Shown piece by piece: positions 39,730 through 52,679 of a DNA stretch of 64,000 bases. The stretch comes from SAR116 cluster bacterium AG-325-F22. Its GTDB lineage: Bacteria > Pseudomonadota > Alphaproteobacteria > Puniceispirillales > Marisalimonadaceae. How positions within the stretch are numbered: the stretch's first letter is position 1; each line of letters starts with the position of its first letter. Under the pieces are notes generated by a model. The model saw only the letters and a program-made list of their open reading frames with translations, ran no database searches and was not told the DNA's origin. The DNA is taken from positions 53,625 through 117,624 of the forward strand of contig QBYJ01000001.1 in the NCBI GenBank assembly GCA_003282885.1, in the 5' to 3' direction. Made by a program: the position numbers and the translations under genes.

Positions 39730-40854
39730 TTAATTATACCACTCATCTATGACACTTCTTTCTTTCTCAAAGTTTAGATGTTGTATTTTTGTTTTCAATA
39801 ATATTTGTTTATTTCCTATTCGTTGAACGGCCCATACTGCAGCACCTCTTACTAAAGACGATTTATCGTTCATCAATAAATTAATTAGACTAGGCACAAG
39901 CTTTTCATTTTTACTATTGCCAGTGGCTATACAACAATTTCTTATAAACCGATCTCTTCCTATTCTTTTGATTGGAGACCCTGAAAATTCATTCCTGAAA
40001 TCTTGATCAGAAAGTTTTAGCAATTTTTTTAAATCAAAATTATATTTATTATCATTAAATTTTATCTCTTTAGTCTTCTTTGCATATTTATTCCAAGGGC
40101 AAATTGCTAAACAATCATCACATCCAAATATTTTATTTCCAATCGCCACTCTATATTTTTTTGGAATTATACCTTTATTTTCGATCGTTAAGTAAGAAAT
40201 GCACTTTGTTGCGTCTAACTTATTTGGTGCATCAAATGCTTTAGTTGGGCAGATATCAATACATTTACTGCAGGAACCACAATTATTATTCTCAGGAGCA
40301 TCATACTCAAGTGATTTATTTATAAGAATCACACCTAAAAAAAGCCATGAACCAAAGTCTCTAGAAACTAAATTAGTATGTTTTCCTTGCCATCCTAATC
40401 CAGCTTTTTCAGCTAATGGTTTCTCCATAATTGGAGCAGTATCAACAAATACCTTAATTTTAGTTTTATTTTTTGTATTTAATTTAGAAATTAATTTGCT
40501 AGAAAGTACTTTAAGTCTTCCTTTTATAAGATTATGATAATCCTTTCCTTGGGCGTATATTGATATATTTCCAATATTCTTATAATTATTTTTTTCTAAG
40601 GGGTTAGTTTTAGGACCATAATTTAAACCAAGGATTATTGCAGATTTTGCTTCTTCCCATAAATTAATAGGAGATTTTCTTCTTTCAAAAGTTTTTTCCA
40701 TCCATTTCATTTCACCATGAAAGCCTGAATCAATGAATTCTTTTAATCTCAGAGCAGCCGACTTCGGTAGTTTAGCATCTGTAATTTTACATACGTCGAA
40801 TTCAAATTCTTTTGCTAAATCTTTAATTAATTTATTTTCTATATTTTTTTTCAT
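39730..40854 (-). CDS. queG: Epoxyqueuosine reductase
   Basis: Two 4Fe-4S motifs CGSCSKCIDICP and CDDCLAICPWNKY; VDTAPIMEKPLAEKAGLGWQGKHTNLV. Confidence 0.95.
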   Translation of the reverse strand: MKKNIENKLIKDLAKEFEFDVCKITDAKLPKSAALRLKEFIDSGFHGEMKWMEKTFERRKSPINLWEEAKSAIILGLNYGPKTNPLEKNNYKNIGNISIYAQGKDYHNLIKGRLKVLSSKLISKLNTKNKTKIKVFVDTAPIMEKPLAEKAGLGWQGKHTNLVSRDFGSWLFLGVILINKSLEYDAPENNNCGSCSKCIDICPTKAFDAPNKLDATKCISYLTIENKGIIPKKYRVAIGNKIFGCDDCLAICPWNKYAKKTKEIKFNDNKYNFDLKKLLKLSDQDFRNEFSGSPIKRIGRDRFIRNCCIATGNSKNEKLVPSLINLLMNDKSSLVRGAAVWAVQRIGNKQILLKTKIQHLNFEKERSVIDEWYN

Positions 40855-40870
40855 TCTAAAAAAATTTCAG

Positions 40871-43043
<2,173 letters not shown>

Positions 43044-43058
43044 TACTTAACAATCTAG

Positions 43059-43994
43059 TTATTCAAAAATTTGAATAACACCCACAACATCATTAATTTT
43101 ATTTTTAACTATTAAACATTGAACTTTTGCTTCTCTCATTCGATTTTCAGCCAATTGTAAATTATCAGTTTCAAGTGCAGTCAAAGGATTTTTATTCATT
43201 AAATCTGCTGCTTTTAATTCAGAAAAATTACTTTTGTCAATTAAAGCCCTTCTTATATCACCGTCAGTGATCACACCCTTTAAGTTTTCTTTAGTACCAA
43301 CTAATGCCAGACCAAGACGTCCTTCAGTCATTTTAACTAATACATCTTGAACACTAGAATCTTGGCAAGTAAAAGGTAAGTTGCTTTGCTTCATTTCATC
43401 TTTTACTGACGAAAGCAGTCTCTTTCCTAATGAACCACCTGGATGAGTTAATGCAAAATCCTCTTGCTTAAAATTTTTTAATTCCATTAATGAAACTGCT
43501 AAAGCATCCCCTAACACCATAGTTATCATTGTAGAGGTAGTAGGAGCTAAATTTAATGGACAAGCCTCTCTATCTACTGAAGTATCTAAAATAATATCTG
43601 CTTTAGATGCCAAAGTTGAATCTTTTACACCTGTAAGGGCAACTATAGTAACATTAAGTCTTTTAAAGGCTGGTATGAGTGCAATAATTTCTCCTGTTTC
43701 ACCAGAATACGAAATCAACAACACTATAGATTTTTTTTGAACTTTTCCTAAGTCACCGTGAATAGCTTCAGCAGGATGAAGAAAAATGCTTGGTGTTCCC
43801 GTAGATGCGAGAGTGGATGATATTTTTCTTCCAACAAGTCCTGACTTGCCCATGCCACAAATTATTATATGCTCATTAGTTTTATTCATCAATTCAATTG
43901 CTTTAGAAAATTCATCTCCAAGCATCTTTTCAAATCTTTCTATACCTAACTTGTAAGCTTGGGTTAAGCTAAGTGCTGTTTCTATTGCTTTCAT
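43059..43994 (-). CDS. kdsD: Arabinose-5-phosphate isomerase (KpsF/GutQ/KdsD), SIS plus CBS domains
   Basis: GMGKSGLVGRKISSTLASTGTPSIFLHPAEAIHGDLG; CBS pair KGVITDGDIRRAL. Confidence 0.93.
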   Translation of the reverse strand: MKAIETALSLTQAYKLGIERFEKMLGDEFSKAIELMNKTNEHIIICGMGKSGLVGRKISSTLASTGTPSIFLHPAEAIHGDLGKVQKKSIVLLISYSGETGEIIALIPAFKRLNVTIVALTGVKDSTLASKADIILDTSVDREACPLNLAPTTSTMITMVLGDALAVSLMELKNFKQEDFALTHPGGSLGKRLLSSVKDEMKQSNLPFTCQDSSVQDVLVKMTEGRLGLALVGTKENLKGVITDGDIRRALIDKSNFSELKAADLMNKNPLTALETDNLQLAENRMREAKVQCLIVKNKINDVVGVIQIFE

Positions 43995-44032
43995 TTTAAT
44001 CACCCTTTAATATAAAGATGTTTTAACTTGAA

Positions 44033-44827
44033 ATGATTAAAAATGCCATAAAAAGGGTGAAATCTTTGAAAATTCACTTTCACATAGCAAAAAATAAAAA
44101 AGCTAAAATAGTAGCGGACGAACTTCTTAATTTGTACGGACAGGTAGAACTTTCTAAAGCAGAAGTAATTGTTGCAGTTGGAGGTGACGGGGCGATGCTT
44201 GCTGCTATGAGAGAAAGTATTACATACAATATACCTGTTTTTGGACTCAACAGAGGTAATATTGGTTTTTTAATGAATGAATTTCAAAAATTAAATTTAA
44301 TTGATAGATTAAAAGATGCAAATGAAATAATTGTTCACCCTCTAGAAATGATAGTGATTGACTCTAAAAATAAAAAGCATGTTGAACTTGCTATTAATGA
44401 AGTCGCTATTTTTAGAAGAACTCATCAAAGCGCAATAATCTCCATAAAGATTGATAATACAGAAAGATTGAATGAGTTAACTTGTGATGGCGTTATGGTA
44501 GCAACACCAGTGGGATCTACTGCTTATAATCTTTCTGCTCATGGTCCAATCTTACCAATTGGATCAGAACTTCTGGCATTAACTCCTATAAGTCCTTTTA
44601 GGCCTAGAAGATGGAAAGGCGCATTAATTAAAAATAAATCTGTGGTTGAATTTAATATAATCAACTCAAAACTTCGCCCAGTTAGCGCTAGTGCTGATGC
44701 TAAAGAAGTAAAGAATATTGAAAAAGTGTTTGTTTCTCAAAAACATAATATTAACTTGCGCATTCTTTACGATAAGACCAACAGTATGGAAGATAAATAT
44801 TTAAAAGAACAATTTTCGATTGGATAA
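44033..44827 (+). CDS. nadK: NAD kinase
   Basis: VAVGGDGAMLAAM, GLNRGNIGFLMNEF, CDGVMVATPVGSTAYNLSAHGPI. Confidence 0.95.
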   Translation: MIKNAIKRVKSLKIHFHIAKNKKAKIVADELLNLYGQVELSKAEVIVAVGGDGAMLAAMRESITYNIPVFGLNRGNIGFLMNEFQKLNLIDRLKDANEIIVHPLEMIVIDSKNKKHVELAINEVAIFRRTHQSAIISIKIDNTERLNELTCDGVMVATPVGSTAYNLSAHGPILPIGSELLALTPISPFRPRRWKGALIKNKSVVEFNIINSKLRPVSASADAKEVKNIEKVFVSQKHNINLRILYDKTNSMEDKYLKEQFSIG

Positions 44828-44829
44828 AA

Positions 44830-46626
44830 TTAGTTCAACTGTTCTTGTTGTCTCAACCACATTTCTGCATAAAGGCCATTTTTCTTTATAAGTTCTTTGT
44901 GACTTCCTTGTTCTGCTATAATACCGTTCTCTAAAACAATAATTTTATCTGCATCTATAATTGTTGATAATCTATGAGCTATAACCAGAGTAGTATTTTT
45001 ATTAGATAATTTTTTGAGAGATTTCTCTATTGATTTTTCTGTTTTTGAATCTAAAGCAGATGTTGCTTCATCAAAAATAAAAATTTTGGGATTTTTAAGA
45101 AGAGCTCTTGCTATGGCAACTCTTTGCTTTTCTCCTCCTGAAAGTTTCAGACCTCTTTCACCAACAATCGTGTCATACCCTATATCTAAGTTAGCAATAA
45201 ATCTGTCAATAGATGATAATTTTGCTGCTTTATTAATTTCTTCTATAGATGCTCCAGGCTTAGAATAAGCAATATTATACTTTATAGTATCATTGAATAA
45301 GACTGTATCCTGAGGAACAACTCCAATTTTAGATCTTAATGAACTTTGAGTAACGTCTTTTATATTTTGGTTATCTATCGAAATAATGCCAGAAGAAGGA
45401 TCATAGAATCTAAATAGAAGTTTAGAAATTGTAGATTTGCCAGCTCCAGTAGGACCAACTATAGCCACTTTATGACCTGGGTTTACAACAAAACTTAGGT
45501 TTTTTAAAATTACCCTATTTCCAAATGAAAATTTTATATTTTTAAACTCTATTTTGCCGCTATGTATATCAAGATCATAAGCATTTTCTTTGTCGACAAT
45601 ATCTGGCATCTCATCAACTAAAGCAAACATCCTACCAATGTCTAATAAAGATTGTCTAATCTCTCTGTAAACAAAACCTAAAAAATTCAAGGGTAAATAT
45701 AACTGTAACAAAAAAGTATTTACAACTACAAAATCTCCAATTGACATTTTTTCACTTGCAATATCTTCTCCAGCCATTCCCATAATTAGGAAGAGACCAA
45801 TCGCAATTATTGCTCCTTGACCAATGTTAACAACTGATAAGGAAGCCCTAGCTTTAACAGCAGAATCTTCATATGATTTCATTGCATTATCAAATCTATC
45901 AGCCTCTATTTTTTCAGAATTAAAATATTTTACAGTTTCAAAATTTAACAAACTATCTATGGCTTTTGTAGATGCATTTTCGTCAGCAAGATTCATTTTT
46001 CGTCTAATTCCAATTCTCCACTCAGTTACCTTTATTGTATAAACAATATAAATTATGACTGTTGTTACAGTAACTGCTGCATACGCCAAGCCGAATGTTG
46101 CCCATAAAACTATGGCTACTGCTATTAATTCAACTAAAACAGGAACAATTTCAAAAGCTGCGAACCTTAATAAAAATTCTATCCCTTTAGATCCCCTATC
46201 AATAGCCCTTGTTAAACCGCCAGTCTGCCTATTAAGATGAAAAGAAAGAGACAAACTATGCAAATGCTGAAAAGCTTTTAATGCAGCGCCTCTTACTGCT
46301 TTTTGAGCAACTCGTGCAAAAACGAACTCTTTTGCTTCATCAAAAAAAACTTGTCCAAGCCTAGCTAATGCGTAAGAGCCTATAACAAACCAAAGTAGAT
46401 TTAAATTTACTTGTTTTCCATCGGATACAAGATCTACAGCTTTCCCATATAAAAATGGTGTATAAACTGTTACTATTGTTGCTAAAAATAAAAAAATAAA
46501 TGCTAAGAATATCCTCAAAGGCATTTCTTTATTGCCTTTAGGTATAACAAATCTTAGCAGTTCTTTTAGTGTTTTTAGTGGAGTTAAAATTTTAGTATTT
46601 GAAAAAAATGCATTAGCATTTTTCAT
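44830..46626 (-). CDS. ABC transporter ATP-binding/permease (Atm1-like)
   Basis: TM domain plus GPTGAGKSTISKLLFRFYDP, LSGGEKQRVAIARALLKNPKIFIFDEATSALD; ETVKYFNSE motif of Atm1/HMT1 family; next to the suf genes. Confidence 0.9.
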   Translation of the reverse strand: MKNANAFFSNTKILTPLKTLKELLRFVIPKGNKEMPLRIFLAFIFLFLATIVTVYTPFLYGKAVDLVSDGKQVNLNLLWFVIGSYALARLGQVFFDEAKEFVFARVAQKAVRGAALKAFQHLHSLSLSFHLNRQTGGLTRAIDRGSKGIEFLLRFAAFEIVPVLVELIAVAIVLWATFGLAYAAVTVTTVIIYIVYTIKVTEWRIGIRRKMNLADENASTKAIDSLLNFETVKYFNSEKIEADRFDNAMKSYEDSAVKARASLSVVNIGQGAIIAIGLFLIMGMAGEDIASEKMSIGDFVVVNTFLLQLYLPLNFLGFVYREIRQSLLDIGRMFALVDEMPDIVDKENAYDLDIHSGKIEFKNIKFSFGNRVILKNLSFVVNPGHKVAIVGPTGAGKSTISKLLFRFYDPSSGIISIDNQNIKDVTQSSLRSKIGVVPQDTVLFNDTIKYNIAYSKPGASIEEINKAAKLSSIDRFIANLDIGYDTIVGERGLKLSGGEKQRVAIARALLKNPKIFIFDEATSALDSKTEKSIEKSLKKLSNKNTTLVIAHRLSTIIDADKIIVLENGIIAEQGSHKELIKKNGLYAEMWLRQQEQLN

Positions 46627-46651
46627 GAAAGTTACCTTTTAATATTTATTT

Positions 46652-47002
46652 CTATTGAACTACGGTAAAGCTTTCACCACAACCGCAACGGGCGATTTCA
46701 TTTGGATTCGAAAACTCAAAACCCGAGCTAAACTTTTGTTCTTTATAATCCATCTCAGATCCAATTAAAAACATAATTGCCGCTGGATCAATACATATAA
46801 CAATGTCTTTAGAAATAATTTTTTCTTCGAAGGGTTTTATTTCTGTGGCATACTCAACGTTGTATTTCATTCCTGAACAACCGGCAGTTTTAATACCAAT
46901 TCGAAGCCCTATTACTTCTGATTTAGTATCTTTCATTAGTGTTTTAACCCTATTAGCAGCAGCTTCGGTTAAGGTTAATAATGGCTTATTTTTATTAGTC
47001 AT
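46652..47002 (-). CDS. sufA: A-type iron-sulfur carrier (SufA/HesB family)
   Basis: GLRIGIKTAGCSGMKYNVEY...RCGCGESFTV. Confidence 0.93.
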   Translation of the reverse strand: MTNKNKPLLTLTEAAANRVKTLMKDTKSEVIGLRIGIKTAGCSGMKYNVEYATEIKPFEEKIISKDIVICIDPAAIMFLIGSEMDYKEQKFSSGFEFSNPNEIARCGCGESFTVVQ

Positions 47003-47020
47003 TATAAACTCCCTCAAAAA

Positions 47021-47437
47021 TTAATGTATATCAAGAGCCATTTTTGCATCTTCACTCATTCTATCCTTTGTCCAAGCAGGTTCCCATACGAGTTCGACTT
47101 CAATTAAACCTACATCATCTATCTTCGCAATTGTATCAGCAACTTGTCCAGGCATTTCTCCAGCGACGGGACAACCTGGAGCTGTGAGAGACATTTTAAT
47201 TTTAATATCATTATTTTCTAATAAATTAATATCATAAATAAGACCTAAATCATAGATGTTAACTGGTATTTCTGGATCATAAATAGTTTCAATACATTTT
47301 ATGACTTCTGAAAGTTCTATTTTTCTAGTATATATATTATTTTTTTTACCAGCTTTTGCCGTAAATGGTGCATGCAGATCAGAAGATGTATGATGTGGCA
47401 TAAATGCTGATAAAGGAAGATTTTCAGAATCACTCAT
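47021..47437 (-). CDS. sufT: SUF system protein with DUF59/MIP18 domain (SufT-like)
   Basis: IETIYDPEIPVNIYDLGLIYDINL...LTAPGCPVAGEMPGQV...VELVWEPAWTKDRMSEDAKM. Confidence 0.9.
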   Translation of the reverse strand: MSDSENLPLSAFMPHHTSSDLHAPFTAKAGKKNNIYTRKIELSEVIKCIETIYDPEIPVNIYDLGLIYDINLLENNDIKIKMSLTAPGCPVAGEMPGQVADTIAKIDDVGLIEVELVWEPAWTKDRMSEDAKMALDIH

Positions 47438-47438
47438 T

Positions 47439-48662
47439 TCAAACACCGAAGATTTTTTTTACTTTATTTAAAGACTTAGCTAATTTATCAAAGTCTTCTA
47501 TTGTTGAATATGCACCAACAGAAGCCCTAGTTGTAGATACTAAATTAAATGCATCCATTAATGGTTGTGCACAATGATGACCAGCTCTTACAGCTATACC
47601 CTCCCTGTCAATAATTGTTGCTATATCGTGTGAATGGGCACAATCCATAGTGAAGGAAACCACCCCTGTTTTACTAGGGGCTTTTCCAAAAACTTTTACG
47701 CCGTCAATAGAATCTAATAAGGCGGTCCCATAATCTATTACATTTTTTTCATGAGCCCCAATTTTATCAATACCAACTTCTAAAACCCAATCAATTGCTT
47801 CCCCCAAAGCAATTGCTTCTACAATAGGTGGTGTACCTGCTTCAAATCTCAGAGGAGGATCTGCAAAAGTTGATTTTTCGATTCTAACTACATCTATCAT
47901 ATCTCCACCACCTAAAAAAGGCGGCATTTCTTCTAATATTTTATATTTACCAAACAGTATGCCAATACCAGTAGGTCCATACAACTTATGACCAGAAAAA
48001 CAATAAAAATCGCATCCTAAGTCAACCATATCTACCTTTTCATGAATAACACCTTGGCACCCATCAACAATACTAATTGCACCACAATCTTTAGCAATTT
48101 TACAAATTTCCTTAACTGGGAAAGTAGTTCCTAAAACGTTAGACACGTGCGGGAAAGCAATAACCTTAGTTTTATCAGTAACTAATTTTTTTATAACACC
48201 TGCATCAAAATCCATATTAGGATCAACATTAGCTGCAATAATACTTGCACCTTTCTGTTCTGCAATAAGTTGCCAGGGTACAATATTTGCATGATGTTCT
48301 GCAATTGTGATTATTATTTCATCTCCAGGTAATATATTTTTTATTCCCCAGCTATATGCAACTAAATTTATTGCCGCTGTAGCACCTGAGGTAAAAACAA
48401 CTTCATTTTCATTACAATTTATAAAGTTTGCTACTTTTTTTCTGGCACTCTCATAACTAGAAGTAGCCTCTTCAGATAATTTATGAAGACCTCTATGAAC
48501 ATTTGAATAATTAAATGAATAATTTTTATTTATAGCTTCTAAAACTTTTCTAGGTTTTTGCATTGATGCAGCAGAGTCAAGGTATACAAGTGGTTTATTC
48601 CAAACTTGTCTATTTAAAGCTGGAAATTGGCTTCTAATGTGCTGTAAGTCATAAGGTTTCAT
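47439..48662 (-). CDS. sufS: Cysteine desulfurase SufS
   Basis: YLDSAASMQKPRKVLEA, FSGHKLYGPTGIGILFGK, VRAGHHCAQPLM. Confidence 0.95.
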   Translation of the reverse strand: MKPYDLQHIRSQFPALNRQVWNKPLVYLDSAASMQKPRKVLEAINKNYSFNYSNVHRGLHKLSEEATSSYESARKKVANFINCNENEVVFTSGATAAINLVAYSWGIKNILPGDEIIITIAEHHANIVPWQLIAEQKGASIIAANVDPNMDFDAGVIKKLVTDKTKVIAFPHVSNVLGTTFPVKEICKIAKDCGAISIVDGCQGVIHEKVDMVDLGCDFYCFSGHKLYGPTGIGILFGKYKILEEMPPFLGGGDMIDVVRIEKSTFADPPLRFEAGTPPIVEAIALGEAIDWVLEVGIDKIGAHEKNVIDYGTALLDSIDGVKVFGKAPSKTGVVSFTMDCAHSHDIATIIDREGIAVRAGHHCAQPLMDAFNLVSTTRASVGAYSTIEDFDKLAKSLNKVKKIFGV

Positions 48663-48666
48663 TTTA

Positions 48667-49926
48667 TCATTTTTCTTTGGTTATAATTGAGGATAAGGCT
48701 AATTCAGCCTCTTTAAACACAAAATCATGTAATGAATTATCTACAGATTGATTGATCATATCTTCTAAAAAGGCTTTAATAAGTATTTCCCTAGCCTTAT
48801 CCATAGGCACACCTCTACTGTTAAGATAAAATAGTTGATCATCATCTAATTCGCCAACTGTGGCACCATGCGCACAGATCACATCATCAGCATAAATTTC
48901 TAGTTCGGGTTTAGCATTAGCACATGCAGTATCAGATAGTAAAATAGCTCTACTCATTTGTTGGCCATCAGTTCTTTGAGCATCTTGTTCTACTCTAACC
49001 TTACCTTGGAAAACACCTGTTGATTTTCCACCAAGGACACCTCTTACAATTTGTTTAGAAGTACAATCTGGTACATCGTGATAAATTGCTGTAGTTAGAT
49101 CGTGATGCTGTTTGTTACAAGATATATAGATACCGTTAAGGTTTAATTTTGCATTACGACCATTTAAATAAGCATGTGTTTCTGAACGAGTAAAAATCCC
49201 GCCTTTTATCAAGGAAAACGAATTTAAATAAGATTCTTTAGACAAATAAACACAATTAGCAGATAAATTATATGTTTTTTCATTATCATTAAATATTTTT
49301 ATAGAATTTAAAGAAGCTTTATTTCTTAATTCTATAAGCTGCAATGGCATTGCCAATGAAGTTAAATGATTAAATCGTTCAATTAAATATAAACTACTAT
49401 TTTTTTCCAATTCTAAATATAAGACTGGATGAACTGATTGGCTGTCTTCACCACCTTCATATATAATTTCAAAAAAATCTTTAACTTTTGTATCTTTTGA
49501 TACTGTTAATTTCATTATTGATGGAGTGCAAGATAATGAAACATTTGTAGAGGGATGATCACTTAAATTACTTTTTTTTATTTTTTGCAAATACTTTAGA
49601 CTTTCACTATCACTTAGAACTGACAAATTAACCCCTGAAGGCAATTTAGAAGACAAATCTTCACGATAAGCCCCGTCAATAAATTGAATAATTTTTGATC
49701 CAACAAGGTTTGATGTATTATTGTTATTCTTTTTTAAATTAGGATTTATAGGTTTGATTTTTTTTCTAGATAAAGATCCTAATCTACTTAATCTCCATGT
49801 TTCTTCTCGAGGACTAGGCCAACTTTTAAAATCATTACATGCTATTTTTCTAAAGTTCGTGTCTTCATACTGATTAGTATAATTTTTGATAGAATTGATA
49901 TAATCGTCTTTAATACTATGCCGCAT
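48667..49926 (-). CDS. sufD: Fe-S cluster assembly protein SufD
   Basis: SufBD-core motifs GVFQGKVRVEQDAQRTDGQQMSRAILLSDTACANAKPELEIYADDVICAHGATVGELDDDQLFYLNSRG. Confidence 0.95.
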   Translation of the reverse strand: MRHSIKDDYINSIKNYTNQYEDTNFRKIACNDFKSWPSPREETWRLSRLGSLSRKKIKPINPNLKKNNNNTSNLVGSKIIQFIDGAYREDLSSKLPSGVNLSVLSDSESLKYLQKIKKSNLSDHPSTNVSLSCTPSIMKLTVSKDTKVKDFFEIIYEGGEDSQSVHPVLYLELEKNSSLYLIERFNHLTSLAMPLQLIELRNKASLNSIKIFNDNEKTYNLSANCVYLSKESYLNSFSLIKGGIFTRSETHAYLNGRNAKLNLNGIYISCNKQHHDLTTAIYHDVPDCTSKQIVRGVLGGKSTGVFQGKVRVEQDAQRTDGQQMSRAILLSDTACANAKPELEIYADDVICAHGATVGELDDDQLFYLNSRGVPMDKAREILIKAFLEDMINQSVDNSLHDFVFKEAELALSSIITKEK

Positions 49927-50668
49927 TAATTAAACCTGAGTAACCATTTTTTTCAACTTCAAGAGCTAATTCTGGGCCACCTGACTTGATAATGACACCG
50001 TCAGACAAAATATGAACAAAATCGGGAACAATATGATCTAATAACCTTTGATAGTGTGTAATAACAACAATAGCATTATCATTATTCCTCTGTGCATTAA
50101 CACCATCGGAAACTATTTTGAGGGCATCAACGTCTAGACCTGAGTCGGTTTCATCTAAAATAGAGACTTTTGGTTTAAGCATTGCCATTTGTAAAATCTC
50201 AAACCGTTTTTTTTCTCCACCAGAAAACCCAACATTTACAGCTCTTTTTAACATTTCGTCTTTGACATACATTTTTGAAGCTTCTTTCCTTGCTTCCTTA
50301 ACAAAGGCTAAATGATCGAGTTCCTCTTCGCCTAAAAATTTCCTTCGTGAGTTAACCGCCTCTCTTAAAAAACTCATTCCTCCAACACCGGGCAGTTCAA
50401 CAGGATATTGAAAAGCCAGAAACAAACCAGATCTTGCTCTTTCATCTGCTTCCATTTCAGATAAAGAAATTCCATCTAATAAAATTTCTCCTTCTTCTAA
50501 CTCATATCCATCTCGTCCTGCTAACATATAAGATAAAGTACTTTTACCAGAACCGTTAGGTCCCATGATTGCGTGAACTTCTCCTTTGTTAACAGATAGA
50601 GAAACCCCATTGAGAATATTTTTATCATCAAGTTTTAGATGAGCATTTTTGATTTCGAGTAATGACAT
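49916..50668 (-). CDS. sufC: Fe-S cluster assembly ATPase SufC
   Basis: GPNGSGKSTLSYMLAG, NVGFSGGEKKRFEILQMAMLKPKVSILDETDSGLDVDAL. Confidence 0.97.
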   Translation of the reverse strand: MSLLEIKNAHLKLDDKNILNGVSLSVNKGEVHAIMGPNGSGKSTLSYMLAGRDGYELEEGEILLDGISLSEMEADERARSGLFLAFQYPVELPGVGGMSFLREAVNSRRKFLGEEELDHLAFVKEARKEASKMYVKDEMLKRAVNVGFSGGEKKRFEILQMAMLKPKVSILDETDSGLDVDALKIVSDGVNAQRNNDNAIVVITHYQRLLDHIVPDFVHILSDGVIIKSGGPELALEVEKNGYSGLINAA

Positions 50669-50702
50669 ATCAATTCCATTTAAAAATAATTTATTAGTTC
50701 GG

Positions 50703-52154
50703 TTAACCCACCGAACCCTCTAAACTTATTCCGATTAGTTTTTGGGCTTCTACTGCAAACTCCATTGGCAACTCTTTCATTACTTCTTTACAAAATCCAT
50801 TTACAATTAATGATGTAGCTTGTTCAGTATTAAGGCCTCTTTGAAGACAATAAAAAAGTTGATCTTCAGAAATCTTTGAGGTGGTAGCTTCATGTTCAAC
50901 TCTTGCTGATGGTGTGTGTTGGTTTATATAAGGAACAGTGTGAGCTCCACACTGATCTCCAATTAACAAAGAGTCACATTGTGTAAAATTCCTTGAACCC
51001 TTAGCGTTTTTTTGAATTTGAACTTGACCTCTATAAGTATTCTGAGCTTTACCTGCTGAAATTCCTTTTGAAATAATCGTGGATTTAGTATTCTTGCCAA
51101 TATGTATCATTTTAGTTCCCGTGTCAGCCTGTTGCGCGTTATTTGCCACAGCTACAGAATAAAATTCTCCAACTGATTCGTCCCCTCTTAGAACACAGGA
51201 TGGATATTTCCATGTGATTGCTGACCCAGTTTCGACTTGTGTCCATGATACTTTTGATCTTTTGCCAAGACAATTACCTCTTTTTGTAACAAAATTATAG
51301 ATTCCACCTTTTCCATCTTTATCGCCTGGATACCAATTTTGAACTGTTGAATATTTTATCTCTGAGTCATCCATAGCCACTAATTCAACGACAGCAGCAT
51401 GCAACTGATTTTCATCTCTTTGTGGAGCAGTACAACCTTCTAAGTATGAAACATACGCATTATCTTCAACTATAATCAAAGTTCTTTCAAATTGACCTGA
51501 ATTTTGTTCATTTATTCTAAAGTAAGTTGATAACTCCATTGGACATTTCACACCTTTAGGGACATATACGAATGATCCATCGGTAAAAACTGCAGAATTA
51601 AGAGCGGCATAATAATTATCACTTATAGGTATAACAGACCCAATATATTTTTTTACAAGGTCTGGATGATTTTGAACTGCTTCAGATATTGGACAAAAAA
51701 TAATACCTTTGTCAGCAAGTTTTTCTCTAAAAGTTGTAGCTACTGAGACTGAGTCAAAAACGTAATCAACCGCAACACCTGCCAAAACTTCCTGTTCTTT
51801 TATTGGAATGCCTAGTTTTTCGTAGGTTTTCAGCAACTCAGGATCTACCTCATCAAGACTATTTAGTTTAGGTTTAGCTTTAGGTGCTGAGTAATAATAT
51901 ATATCTTGAAAATCTATTTTTGGAAAATTAACCATTGCCCAATTAGGTTCATCCATAGCTAACCACTTCTTGTAAGCCTTTAATCTCCAATCTAACAACC
52001 ATTGTGGCTCTTTTTTCTTCTTCGATATAAATTTTACTATATCTTCACTTAAACCTAGTGGAGCTTTTTCAGCTTCAAGTTCAGTTACAAAACCATACTT
52101 ATACGAGCTGGCAACTTCTTTTACTTTGTCAATTGTTTCTTGAGTGGCTACCAT
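50703..52154 (-). CDS. sufB: Fe-S cluster assembly protein SufB
   Basis: [65 protein letters not shown]. Confidence 0.97.
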   Translation of the reverse strand: MVATQETIDKVKEVASSYKYGFVTELEAEKAPLGLSEDIVKFISKKKKEPQWLLDWRLKAYKKWLAMDEPNWAMVNFPKIDFQDIYYYSAPKAKPKLNSLDEVDPELLKTYEKLGIPIKEQEVLAGVAVDYVFDSVSVATTFREKLADKGIIFCPISEAVQNHPDLVKKYIGSVIPISDNYYAALNSAVFTDGSFVYVPKGVKCPMELSTYFRINEQNSGQFERTLIIVEDNAYVSYLEGCTAPQRDENQLHAAVVELVAMDDSEIKYSTVQNWYPGDKDGKGGIYNFVTKRGNCLGKRSKVSWTQVETGSAITWKYPSCVLRGDESVGEFYSVAVANNAQQADTGTKMIHIGKNTKSTIISKGISAGKAQNTYRGQVQIQKNAKGSRNFTQCDSLLIGDQCGAHTVPYINQHTPSARVEHEATTSKISEDQLFYCLQRGLNTEQATSLIVNGFCKEVMKELPMEFAVEAQKLIGISLEGSVG

Positions 52155-52165
52155 TTAAATTCCTT

Positions 52166-52645
52166 TTAATTAATTGTATTAACTACAATTTCTTTTTTAC
52201 CCTCAGTTATAAAAGGGTTTCCAAAGTTAAGTAGATCATTTAATGAAATATCGTTAAGTGTTTTTCTAATAACATCATTAACTTTATTCCACTTTCCTCC
52301 TAAGAAGCAAATATTACTCGCTTCACAATTATTTTCTGAATTGTCGACACATGCAGTCAAAGTAATAGGCCCTTCTAATGCTTCTATAATTTCAACCACA
52401 GATATTTCCGAAGATTTTCTATTTAAAGCGTATCCACCTAAAGCCCCACGATGAGCACTAATTAAGTCACTTTTGGATACAATAATTTTTAAAATTTTTT
52501 GGACTGTATACAATGTTAAACCAGTTTCTTTTGATAATTCTGAAGCTGACATTGGGAAACCTGATTTAAGTGATAACATTCCAAGACATACAACAGCGTA
52601 ATCAGTCATTTTATTAAGTTTTATCATTTTAGACATATAGTACAT
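52166..52645 (-). CDS. Rrf2-family Fe-S regulator (IscR-like), heads the suf operon; start uncertain (52645, 52636 or 52627)
   Basis: KMTDYAVVCLGMLSLKSGFPMSASELSKETGLTLYTVQKILKIL..., three-cysteine motif CVDNSENNCEASNIC. Confidence 0.92.
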   Translation of the reverse strand: MYYMSKMIKLNKMTDYAVVCLGMLSLKSGFPMSASELSKETGLTLYTVQKILKIIVSKSDLISAHRGALGGYALNRKSSEISVVEIIEALEGPITLTACVDNSENNCEASNICFLGGKWNKVNDVIRKTLNDISLNDLLNFGNPFITEGKKEIVVNTIN

Positions 52646-52656
52646 TAATAGTACTA
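52638..52656. promoter_or_regulatory. Candidate operator: perfect inverted repeat at the Rrf2/suf start
   Basis: TAGTAC-ATTAATA-GTACTA directly overlapping the candidate start-codon region. Confidence 0.5.
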
Positions 52657-52679
52657 ATTAAAGATTAAATTAGAAAAAA

